Source: Candidatus Aminicenantota bacterium
GTDB lineage: Bacteria > Acidobacteriota > Aminicenantia > Aminicenantales > Aminicenantaceae
Direction of reading: 5' to 3'
DNA: 10,788 nucleotides
Assembly (NCBI GenBank): GCA_016926925.1
Contig: JAFGNQ010000026.1
Span: 1 to 10,788 of the forward strand
A program made the translations under genes and the position numbers. The notes under the pieces were generated by a model that was given only the letters and a program-made list of their open reading frames with translations, ran no database searches and was not told the DNA's origin. Below are positions 1 to 6,142 of this stretch, in pieces. Position 1 is the first letter of the stretch. The number at the start of each line of letters is the position of its first letter.

Positions 1-363
1 CTCGGCACAGAGGTGTTCGCATGGTGGCCGGCGGGATCGCATCTTGACCAAATGTTGGGGCAGCGCTACGCTGTCATCGGCTCGGCAGTAGGCGTTTCTG
101 AAGCCAACGGCATCGGACGGCCCGAAGCCGCCACTCTGGAAGCGCGGTTGGTTGCCTTGCCAGGGTCTGCGTTGTTTATTCCGACTCATAAAGGCCGGGG
201 GCTTCCAGCCTCGGAAATTGCCGCGCTTCCAATTCGTTCGGACAGCATGAAGAACTTGAGCTACACAACATTGACCTCGCAAAGCCTCACTGATTTCGAT
301 TGGCTGATTGTCTTAGATTCAGTCGCTTACACCCGTGGTGGCCCACCGCTGCAAAATAGGTAA
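1..363 (+). CDS. Erythromycin esterase family protein, C-terminal fragment (5' end outside window)
   Basis: The frame is open from base 1 (reading LGTEVFAWWPAGSHLDQMLG) to a TAA at 361-363, so about 120 C-terminal residues are visible. A GTG at 13 could be read as a start, but it lies inside conserved sequence and the frame continues to the left edge, so the gene is cut by the window rather than starting here. The pattern fits the C-terminal part of the erythromycin esterase family (PF05139): a segment like 'GSHL..MLGQRYAVIG', then 'LEARLVALPGSALFIPT', then the closing 'FDWLIVLDSVAYTRGGP', which corresponds to the family's usual 'FDaliyvd....arp'. The family hydrolyses macrolide lactones in a few members, but most members have unknown substrates, so resistance should not be assumed. 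The catalytic His/Glu residues would lie upstream of the window. The gene is convergent with glgC. The family call rests on remembered patterns only. Confidence 0.62.
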   Translation, partial: LGTEVFAWWPAGSHLDQMLGQRYAVIGSAVGVSEANGIGRPEAATLEARLVALPGSALFIPTHKGRGLPASEIAALPIRSDSMKNLSYTTLTSQSLTDFDWLIVLDSVAYTRGGPPLQNR

Positions 364-475
364 GTTTTCCTGGTTTTCAGCCGCTATAGCGTTTTTTCAG
401 CGTTTTTCAACAAAATCGGATATAGATAGAATTTCCAAGTCTATGTGCGAGAGTTGGCAATGGGAAATTGGTCTG

Positions 476-1747
476 TCAACTATGAGGTGACCCAGTCCGG
501 TTTATGTCAAACCCTTTGGAAACCACCACTATGCCGCTATCCGATATTGTGCAACCTCTCTTCTTATCTGCCTCAAGGTCATAACCGATTGAAGCCCCGG
601 CCTGGATTCTTGTTTCTTTATCGACGATAGCCCGCCTTATGCTGGCACCAGGTTCAATGATAACCCTGTCAAGTATAACCGATTGCTCCACTACGGCATC
701 TCTTTCTACAATCACACCTGGGGAGAGTACGGAGTCTGCAACAGTCCCGCCGCTAATTATACAGCCGTCACACACGATAGATTGCGATATCTTTCCCCCA
801 AGGATACACTTGCTTGGAGGTAGGGAGGGCTGATACGTTCTCACATGCCACATCTCTCCGTAAAGACTGAAAGGAGGATCTACATTCACGAGGTCCATAT
901 TTGCTTCGTAGTATGAATCAATGCTGCCGACATCCTTCCAGTAGGATGAATCGCGGGTCTTCTCAACCAATATCTTTTTTCTTATACCCTCTTTCACTTC
1001 GACTTCAAAATCCTCTATCCTGTTTTCTTTCTCGTAATCGTAAACGAATATTTCGTGATGTTTGCCCAACATTCCTGGGATGGCGTCTTTACCGAAATCC
1101 TGTCCTCCTTCTTGTAAAACTTGGAGCAGCGTGTCTAATTTGAAGATATAAATGCCCATTGAAGCAAGAGTGTAATCTGAAGCATCGGCAAGCATCTTCG
1201 GCTGCAGTGGCTTTTCTTCGAAGCCAATCAGTTTGTGATCTCGATTTGTCTCGAGCACGCCAAGCCTGCCGGCAGCCTGTTCTTTCCTTGCTCTAACAGC
1301 GGATATTGTCAGACCCGCCTTCTTGATGCCGTGATAGGCTGCTAACTGAAGGTAGTTCATCTTGTAGATATGGTCACCTGAAAGGATGAGGACATCCTCA
1401 ACACCCTTTTTCCTGACCAGATTGAGGTTCTGCCGCACCGCGTCAGCCGTGCCGAGGTACCAGTCCGCGCCAAGCTTCTGTTGGGCCGGTATGCAGTAAA
1501 TATAATCACCCAACCCGGCACTGGAGATTGCCCAGCCTTCCTGGATGTGACGGTTTAAAGACTCTGAAAGGTATTGTGTGAGAACATAAATCTGGCGGAG
1601 ACCTGAGTTTACGCAGTTGCTTAGCGTGAAATCTATGAGCCGAAATTTGCCTCCAAATGGAACAGCCCCTTTGGACCGCCCTCTGGTCAAAGGGAGCAGC
1701 CTTTCGCCTGCTCCTCCTGCCATTATTATCGCTAAGATCGTGTCCAT
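476..1747 (-). CDS. glgC: Glucose-1-phosphate adenylyltransferase (ADP-glucose pyrophosphorylase)
   Basis: This enzyme makes ADP-glucose and pyrophosphate from ATP and glucose-1-phosphate, the committed step of bacterial glycogen synthesis, in the cytoplasm. With the start at ATG 1747 the protein has 423 residues, normal for GlgC. Visible motifs are the nucleotide-binding loop IMAGGAGERL (8-17), PFGGKFRLIDF (30-40), PAQQ (87-90), GTADAVRQN (99-107), the catalytic Asp in SGDHIYK (D125), the sugar-phosphate Lys in FEEKP (K179), ASMGIY (195-200), FGKDAIP and YWKDVG. The C-terminal ~110 residues carry the hydrophobic hexapeptide pattern of a left-handed beta-helix. An in-frame TTG at 1777 would add ten residues, but ATG 1747 has a GGGAG about 10 nt upstream and begins exactly at the expected fold. 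Residue 27 is Gly where the family normally has Pro (usual RAKPAVPFGG, here RSKGAVPFGG). The residue matching E. coli K39, the fructose-1,6-bisphosphate activator lysine, is Gly23, so regulation probably differs from the enteric enzyme. No other glycogen gene is adjacent. Confidence 0.96.
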   Translation of the reverse strand: MDTILAIIMAGGAGERLLPLTRGRSKGAVPFGGKFRLIDFTLSNCVNSGLRQIYVLTQYLSESLNRHIQEGWAISSAGLGDYIYCIPAQQKLGADWYLGTADAVRQNLNLVRKKGVEDVLILSGDHIYKMNYLQLAAYHGIKKAGLTISAVRARKEQAAGRLGVLETNRDHKLIGFEEKPLQPKMLADASDYTLASMGIYIFKLDTLLQVLQEGGQDFGKDAIPGMLGKHHEIFVYDYEKENRIEDFEVEVKEGIRKKILVEKTRDSSYWKDVGSIDSYYEANMDLVNVDPPFSLYGEMWHVRTYQPSLPPSKCILGGKISQSIVCDGCIISGGTVADSVLSPGVIVERDAVVEQSVILDRVIIEPGASIRRAIVDKETRIQAGASIGYDLEADKKRGCTISDSGIVVVSKGFDINRTGSPHS

Positions 1748-1795
1748 ATTTGTAGGGCTCCCACCATTTTTGGGCAAATCAATGACTATGTTAAA

Positions 1796-1825
1796 ATGTT
1801 AGTCCCTGCAATTATGCTCTGTCAA
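1796..1825 (-). promoter_or_regulatory. Candidate sigma70 promoter of glgC
   Basis: On the minus strand TTGACA (1820-1825, full -35 consensus) is followed after 18 bp by TAACAT (1796-1801, 4 of 6 to the -10 consensus). A start near 1789 would give a leader of about 40 nt to the glgC ATG at 1747. A second TAACAT occurs at 1788-1793. No clear hairpin terminator separates this site from the toxin gene upstream, so read-through from the toxin-antitoxin operon remains possible. Confidence 0.45.
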
Positions 1826-1965
1826 GTCAATCTTGGCTGTTGTTTCGTGAAGTAAACTTTGGTGTTTGCATACGTTACACAGAACGGACTTTAATTACAT
1901 GCGAGCGTCCTAAGCAGAGCAAAGTAAACCCGGAAGATTTATCTCCGATCCTGCACGGGACTCGA

Positions 1966-2364
1966 TTAGGGTTCGAGGTCGTATCCATAATCCCGAAAAT
2001 GGCGGTCGAAGGCAAAGGCTTTTCGGACGCCTGTTCGGCGCATGATCTCGAAACTGACGCAGTCGACGAGGCTCAGGCCGCCTCGGTCCGCAACCAATTG
2101 GGCGCCCACCGCCGCGAAATGGACTTCTTCGGTCACCCAGATGATGCGCAGAATCGGTACGATGTCTTGTTCGAAGACACGGAGGGCCTCCCTCCCAAGC
2201 CGCCGTGATACCAGCGCGGATGTTTCTATCAAGATATAGTTATGACACAAGAGTGTATCTTTTCCGCTGATGATAGTTTTCCAAAACGGTTTTGCCGTTC
2301 TGTGGTGGGCATCACTTTCATCGAGAACGGCCAGGAAGGCACTTGTATCGATGAAAATATTCAT
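1966..2364 (-). CDS. vapC: PIN-domain ribonuclease toxin, VapC type
   Basis: The product is a 132-residue PIN-domain protein, the usual VapC size. PIN toxins are Mg2+-dependent endoribonucleases that cleave tRNA or rRNA and stop translation until neutralised by the partner antitoxin. The four expected acidic residues are visible: D6 in NIFIDTSAF, E47 in LIETSALV, D101 in LSLVDCVSF and D120 in AFAFDRHF, the last two being the typical C-terminal PIN signature. The frame is open to an ATG at 2406, but ATG 2364 is preferred. It begins directly at the first beta strand, has a GGAG 6-7 nt upstream, and overlaps the antitoxin stop in an ATGA (positions 2361-2364), giving translational coupling. The 14 codons upstream in this frame include a poly-A run discussed separately. 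Its target RNA cannot be read from sequence. Confidence 0.9.
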   Translation of the reverse strand: MNIFIDTSAFLAVLDESDAHHRTAKPFWKTIISGKDTLLCHNYILIETSALVSRRLGREALRVFEQDIVPILRIIWVTEEVHFAAVGAQLVADRGGLSLVDCVSFEIMRRTGVRKAFAFDRHFRDYGYDLEP

Positions 2365-2720
2365 GGATTTCTCCGGACTTTCTTTCTTTTTTTTTTGCAC
2401 GGGCATGTTTCGGCATACACGGCTTCGAGGTGTTTATCGTGATTCGAGGAGAGATCGGAAATTCCGGAACGGAAACGCCCCGCTGCTGCCATGGCTCTTT
2501 TCCGCCGTTCTTCGAGATCGACGATATCCATTGGAGTCGCTTTTTTATATACCCCTGTTTCTTCTCTTATTTCGAGCGGCAGTAAAGGTTCCTCTTTCCA
2601 AGTCCGGACGGCGTCGCGGATGAATTGACTTCTCGTCACGCCCTTTTTGCGCCGCATCGACTCGAGATCCTTAAATTCCGCCGAAGACATGCTGACTGTG
2701 AATTTAACCGTTTTGCTCAT
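2361..2720 (-). CDS. Ribbon-helix-helix (CopG-like) antitoxin of the PIN toxin
   Basis: This is a 119-residue antitoxin. The N-terminal 42 residues form a ribbon-helix-helix DNA-binding domain: strand SKTVKFTVSM, then the helices around EFKDLESMRRKKG and TRSQFIRDAVRTW. The middle part (about 70-104, ERRKRAMAAAGRFRSGISDLS..HD..LEAVYAE) matches the toxin-wrapping tail seen in antitoxins of PIN toxins. The final 15 residues (CPCKKKRKKVRRNP end) are unusually basic and extend past where I expect the family to stop. They are encoded over a run of ten A residues. ATG 2720 is chosen over upstream starts in the same frame because an AGGG lies about 7 nt before it and because the operator and -10 candidates sit just upstream (2736-2783). 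An upstream start at 2783 would put those inside the coding region. The gene ends in ATGA overlap with vapC. It probably represses its own promoter together with the toxin. Confidence 0.88.
   Translation of the reverse strand: MSKTVKFTVSMSSAEFKDLESMRRKKGVTRSQFIRDAVRTWKEEPLLPLEIREETGVYKKATPMDIVDLEERRKRAMAAAGRFRSGISDLSSNHDKHLEAVYAETCPCKKKRKKVRRNP
2387..2396 (-). other. A10 homopolymer in the antitoxin mRNA, potential slippage site
   Basis: The plus strand shows ten T residues, so the transcript carries ten consecutive A residues inside the antitoxin's lysine-rich C-terminus, about 25 nt before the toxin start. The toxin reading frame is open from ATG 2406 through this run to the toxin ATG, with no stop. 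A -1 ribosomal slip, or one extra A added by RNA polymerase, would therefore join the antitoxin frame to the toxin frame. Slippage itself is inferred. Confidence 0.5.
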
Positions 2721-2735
2721 GACAATCCCTGTTGG

Positions 2736-2762
2736 GTATGAATCGTTCATACTCAGTATGAA
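2736..2762. promoter_or_regulatory. Operator candidate: three phased 7-bp half-sites
   Basis: The plus strand reads GTATGAA (2736-2742), TTCATAC (2746-2752), GTATGAA (2756-2762). These are three exact half-sites in alternating orientation, each separated by 3 bp, with starts exactly 10 bp apart. One helical turn between half-sites is typical of ribbon-helix-helix repressors. The array begins 16 bp upstream of the antitoxin ATG and overlaps its -10 element, so it is best read as the autoregulatory operator of the toxin-antitoxin pair. Confidence 0.75.
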
Positions 2763-2783
2763 GAAATAGAGGTGCTTTGTCAA
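2755..2783 (-). promoter_or_regulatory. Sigma70 promoter of the toxin-antitoxin operon
   Basis: Minus-strand TTGACA (2778-2783, perfect -35), a 17-bp spacer, then CATACT (2755-2760, 4 of 6 to TATAAT). It lies in the short gap between the receiver gene's stop (2810) and the antitoxin start (2720), so the pair can be transcribed independently of the operon upstream. The -10 overlaps the outermost operator half-site, which fits repression by occlusion of RNA polymerase. Confidence 0.7.
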
Positions 2784-2809
2784 GGGCGGAAGTGGTTGTA
2801 TAGTTCACA

Positions 2810-4252
2810 TTACTTTAACTTTTTCCTCTTTGCGTAGACGGGAATCCACTTTTCGATGGTTTCCGTCAGCTGGTTCTCCAGCCGTTGGCCGATTCCGTGA
2901 ATAGGCCGTATCTCTGCTGCCAACTCAGGATAGCCTTTACGGTCCAGCCAGTTCGAGAACACATCACGGTCCGAGTATTCCTGTATCTTGGATGCGGGGA
3001 TGGTCCGCAAAGTCTTCAATAGATCCCGCAGGCTGAATATCTCTTTTTCTTCGATCACCAGGGGGAGCGATTCGACCCTCTTGATTTCTTCTTCGAAATG
3101 CTCCCGAAGATAACTCACCATGCGTTTCCCTTTGATACGAATCGGCAGAATTCTTTTCGCCAGATCCTTGAATCCATGCATGTAAAGCCAGGTGGAAAAA
3201 TTGTCTCTCTCTCCTTGTCCCTCGAGGATTTCCCTCAGTTCTTTGCCCTCGTCAGTGTCTTTCTCCGCCATTTTCAAAACATCCCGCAATTCCCTGATGT
3301 TCTTAGCCCTGAACAGTTCTTCACCCGATTCTTTACAGACAAGGAAATCCCCCATTCCGGTGTAGTCCTCGATAAAATCCCTGAGGGTTTGGAGGCTTCC
3401 GGGATCGCCTTTGGGCATGATGAAAGCCGTACTTTTTAGGTCGTCTGCTTCGCTGGCTTTGGAGGCGATGATCTTGGGGAATCTCGGATAATATTTATCT
3501 ATGAGACGGATCAATTCCGTTCCTGATTCACTGCGCATATCCTCGCCCTTTGGGAAGAAAATATCGGTTATCAAACACACCACATCGTCGCCATGACCGA
3601 ATTTCCGGTAATTTGTCTTCCCGATCCGCCCTTCCTTCTCGACTCCGAACAAAAAATTCACGGTGTCTTCAAAGGTCTGGGTTACCTTAACCGCGGCCCG
3701 CTGCCCGATGATACCATAGAGCACCGGTAAGAACTGAGATATCCACCGCGGCTCGTCATCTACGATCAGAAAAATAAAGCGGCGCGCCTTGGAGTACTTC
3801 TCGATGTTCAAATGATCCTCAGCGCTCCTGACTACCGAGGCGATGATTTTATTCGGCGCGCAGTCTTTTTTATTCACGGCGAAAATCAGGTCGGCTTTGG
3901 AAGTATAGGGATATTTCCGGACGGATACCGCCGTCGGTGAACAGTGAATCATCTCTATCGACGATAGCAATACAACGATAAGGTCCGGATTGTTTTTTTT
4001 GATCGCTTTCGTGTCCAGCAGGTTCAAGGCGGTATCGTCACACAGCAGAACAGACGGCTTTTCCGATTGAAACCGTCCGACACTCATCGGATCCGTAAAA
4101 ATTTTGACCTTCACCCAGGGCATGTTTTTCTTCAGAGTTTGCCTTGCCTTTTGGAGCTCTTCGAGTGCGGAGAAGATGAACACCTGGCTGATCTTTACGG
4201 GATTGATGACACGCGGCGTCGCAGAATCGTTCCTATTCAACGCATCCTTCAT
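2810..4252 (-). CDS. Receiver-domain protein with tandem FSxWL modules, partner of the PPDK_N protein
   Basis: The product has 480 residues and is probably cytoplasmic (no signal peptide or membrane segment seen). Residues ~20-140 form an alpha/beta segment with hydrophobic strands VLLCDD and LIVVLLSS that could be a degenerate receiver. A CheY-like receiver follows at ~158-295: strand FIFLIVDDEPRW with the acidic pair D165/D166, the phospho-acceptor candidate D230 in CLITDIFFP, S264 after strand IIAS, and the conserved Lys K281 in MPKGD. Then comes GMGDFLV.....ELFRAKNIREL, followed by two copies of a module: DNFSTWLYMHGFKDLAKRI.PI (350-371) and DVFSNWLDRKGYPELAAEIRPI (430-451). There is no DNA-binding or histidine-kinase domain, so the output is presumably through the partner. 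From memory, the same receiver-plus-FSNWL series forms the N-terminal part of large PEP/pyruvate-binding proteins; here it is a separate gene. ATG 4252 is chosen over ATG 4276 because it has a strong AGAGG 7 nt upstream and ATGA overlap with the upstream stop. Confidence 0.8.
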   Translation of the reverse strand: MKDALNRNDSATPRVINPVKISQVFIFSALEELQKARQTLKKNMPWVKVKIFTDPMSVGRFQSEKPSVLLCDDTALNLLDTKAIKKNNPDLIVVLLSSIEMIHCSPTAVSVRKYPYTSKADLIFAVNKKDCAPNKIIASVVRSAEDHLNIEKYSKARRFIFLIVDDEPRWISQFLPVLYGIIGQRAAVKVTQTFEDTVNFLFGVEKEGRIGKTNYRKFGHGDDVVCLITDIFFPKGEDMRSESGTELIRLIDKYYPRFPKIIASKASEADDLKSTAFIMPKGDPGSLQTLRDFIEDYTGMGDFLVCKESGEELFRAKNIRELRDVLKMAEKDTDEGKELREILEGQGERDNFSTWLYMHGFKDLAKRILPIRIKGKRMVSYLREHFEEEIKRVESLPLVIEEKEIFSLRDLLKTLRTIPASKIQEYSDRDVFSNWLDRKGYPELAAEIRPIHGIGQRLENQLTETIEKWIPVYAKRKKLK

Positions 4253-5907
4253 CCCTCTTCCTCTATAATGACACATTTTTGATTGATGGAATCGGCATAA
4301 ATACTCACCGGCTGGGGAAAACTCAGGATGTATATTGCTTCGTCGGCATCTTTCGGGGAAAAAAACCAGGGATCGATCCGGTCTTCCAAAGGGGCCACAT
4401 ACCCGTAGACAATCCTGTTGCTCATGAGATTGGTAAGAAAGTGTGTGCCTTGAGTCCCGAACATACGGGTTTGTATCCGCTTTTTCTCTTCGTCATGGCC
4501 GCCCTGCAGCATGTACAGAAAATGGCTGCCGTAGATTCCCCCTCCGGTCAGTGTGTCATGTACGGGTTCGGGTCGGCCCGCGATATCCACTCCGTACTCG
4601 AATATGGCGGCCGGTCGCCCGATATCTTTAAAATCGACCTGTATTCCCCAATCGCGGTTTTTCGTTCCCAGTCTCCCGGGTATGAGGATGATGAAACCTT
4701 CTTTTTTTTCACTGAAGGTCAATGCGAAGCGGGACATGAGTTTGACGACATTGTCATGCATATCCTTGCGGTAGATAAAGGGCGATACGATGAGGGCATG
4801 GCGTATTCCTTTTTTCATTCCATGCCCTTGCAGGTTGTGGATCTCAAGGTAGGTGTGCTTTGCCGTCTCAGGGATCAGGACCTTTTCGAACGTCAGTGTG
4901 GGCAGTTGGGTCAACTGAACCACGTGGAAGGTTCCGGGCCTGTTCGGATCTGCAGACCGGTCGAAATTGAAGACGAATTCGATCTGGAATTGAGAACGGA
5001 TTATGGACGATATCGCATTCATGATTTCCAGAAGACCGGCCCGAAAACCGAAATGGTTCTTATGGACCAGGTCTTCCAGCGTGATCGCATTTTTGAACCG
5101 TCCTACCCGTCTCGTCACTTTGGAATCCGCGAACCGCACATGCAGCTTTTTCATGGTTTCCAGCTCATCGCCCTGCAATTCCGTGTTTTGGGTCATATCG
5201 ATGGCGTAGAAATATTTTTGTCCCTCGCCCATGAATCTTACCGGAATGGGATTTTGTATGGTAGCCATGGATATGACCGGGAATTCATCCATCACGGTCG
5301 CATAACCGTGGCCGAAAGCCAACCGGGCAAAGCCTTCATCCGCCTTTTGCGATTTCAGGGCGTACGGGAAAAAAGAATTGGCCACACCGGACACCATGGG
5401 ATAGTAGACGGGCCCCGCAAGCGATTCCTCCTGAATGCCCGGAATGGGGTTGATGACGACGGCCATTTTTTCCCGGCTCTCGGGCGGCTGTTGTTGCTTG
5501 AAATCGTGATAGATGTAAGAAACAGCCTGTACCAACTGATCGAAGCGTACGGAGAAGTCGGGATGACTGTTGGGGAGCATGAACGATCTGTTTTCCCCGG
5601 CATGTACGGAAAAGTCGCCTCCGGGGTCTGCGTAGGCTTCGTTTGTCGCCGAGGAGCGGACACTGATGGGAATATTCTCCAATTTCTTAAGAATAGATGC
5701 AAAGGTTTCAAGGTCTTCTTTTCCGAACCGTCCATCCTCTTCGAAAAACCGGTCGTAAAATACGGTGGTCAAAATACGCGTCCGGAGTTTGTGGACGTTG
5801 GGGATACTCCGCTCGTTGATCTTGACCAGGCCGCTGCCTTTTCCCCCGAGATCGCCTTTGCCGTAAATTTTGACGTCTCCGACTTTTTCAACGATGATTT
5901 CTTTCAT
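4249..5907 (-). CDS. PEP/pyruvate-binding (PPDK_N, ATP-grasp-like) domain protein lacking a phosphohistidine domain
   Basis: The product has 552 residues and no signal peptide. It resembles the nucleotide-binding N-terminal domain of pyruvate phosphate dikinase and PEP synthase (PF01326): glycine loop GDLGGKGSGL (GGKG 21-24, K23), PISVRSSATNE (R84), HAG....FMLPN (102-113), EKMAVVI (146-152), SGVANSFFPY (173-182), IEFVFNFD (309-316) and VVQLTQLP (329-336). The C-terminal half (about 345-512) has IILIPGRLGTKNRDWGI (406-422), GTQGTHFLTN (484-493) and a closing YGYVAP...IDPWFF. I associate these with the large REC-FSNWL-PPDK_N proteins annotated as PEP synthase/pyruvate dikinase family. No canonical phosphohistidine motif or PEP-utilising TIM barrel is present, so it cannot be a classical PPDK. 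The expected Arg near the end of the nucleotide domain (LQxRP) is replaced (T333), and the acidic residue two before E310 is Q308. It may be a kinase or nucleotide sensor acting with the downstream receiver protein. Reaction and substrate are unknown. ATG 5907 lacks a strong Shine-Dalgarno sequence but sits about 45 nt after a near-consensus promoter. Confidence 0.8.
   Translation of the reverse strand: MKEIIVEKVGDVKIYGKGDLGGKGSGLVKINERSIPNVHKLRTRILTTVFYDRFFEEDGRFGKEDLETFASILKKLENIPISVRSSATNEAYADPGGDFSVHAGENRSFMLPNSHPDFSVRFDQLVQAVSYIYHDFKQQQPPESREKMAVVINPIPGIQEESLAGPVYYPMVSGVANSFFPYALKSQKADEGFARLAFGHGYATVMDEFPVISMATIQNPIPVRFMGEGQKYFYAIDMTQNTELQGDELETMKKLHVRFADSKVTRRVGRFKNAITLEDLVHKNHFGFRAGLLEIMNAISSIIRSQFQIEFVFNFDRSADPNRPGTFHVVQLTQLPTLTFEKVLIPETAKHTYLEIHNLQGHGMKKGIRHALIVSPFIYRKDMHDNVVKLMSRFALTFSEKKEGFIILIPGRLGTKNRDWGIQVDFKDIGRPAAIFEYGVDIAGRPEPVHDTLTGGGIYGSHFLYMLQGGHDEEKKRIQTRMFGTQGTHFLTNLMSNRIVYGYVAPLEDRIDPWFFSPKDADEAIYILSFPQPVSIYADSINQKCVIIEEEG
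4253..4264 (-). promoter_or_regulatory. Ribosome binding site of the receiver gene, embedded in the upstream gene's last codons
   Basis: The minus strand reads AGAGGAAGAGGG directly before ATG 4252. The AGAGG (4260-4264) is 7 nt from the start. These bases also encode the C-terminal EEEG of the upstream protein, and the stop TGA overlaps the ATG. This decides the start at 4252 and indicates translational coupling, which would keep the two products in a fixed ratio. Confidence 0.8.
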
Positions 5908-5958
5908 AGCTATGGTTACATTATACTTCTCTGATGGGCTCCAAAATCGAGCATGGCT

Positions 5959-5987
5959 ATTATATGATTATGCCCTGGGGCCGTCAA
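5959..5987 (-). promoter_or_regulatory. Strong sigma70 promoter of the PPDK_N/receiver operon
   Basis: Minus-strand TTGACG (5982-5987, 5 of 6), a 17-bp spacer, then TATAAT (5959-5964, 6 of 6). The predicted start near 5952 gives a leader of about 45 nt to ATG 5907. The spacer contains a short inverted repeat GCCC-CA-GGGC (5972-5981), which could bind a regulator. The rest of the gap up to 6142 holds only weak hairpins: a 6-bp GCTTTT/AAAAGC stem at 6083-6099 and a 5-bp TTCAG/CTGAA stem at 6039-6052. Neither is followed by a T-run, so no convincing terminator for the GWxTD gene is seen. Confidence 0.75.
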
Positions 5988-6142
5988 AGTCGATGATCCT
6001 GCCGGATGAATGATATGTTTTCTTGGTGGCGATAGCACTTCAGTTTGCTGAATTTAGGCTGGTTGTTCAATCCCAAGATCAAGCTTTTGTGTGAAAAGCA
6101 ATGAAATCCGTAAAACGGGAAGAAATTTTATAGCCTTGATGT

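Noticed and set aside
382..397. CGCTATAGCG followed by six T residues after the esterase-like gene, terminator-like
   Set aside because: With a minimal loop only three base pairs can form, and flanking bases do not extend the stem, so it is too weak to call a terminator.
1748..1777. TTG start extending GlgC by ten residues
   Set aside because: ATG 1747 has a GGGAG at suitable distance and begins at the conserved nucleotide-binding fold; the extra residues match no family feature.
4279..5934. A long plus-strand open frame of about 551 codons opposite the PPDK_N gene
   Set aside because: It mirrors the real gene's codon pattern, has no family resemblance, and the minus-strand protein shows conserved nucleotide-binding motifs, a promoter and a coupled downstream gene.
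6083..6099. GCTTTT/AAAAGC hairpin downstream of the GWxTD gene as its terminator
   Set aside because: The stem is AT-rich and short and no T-run follows on the minus strand.
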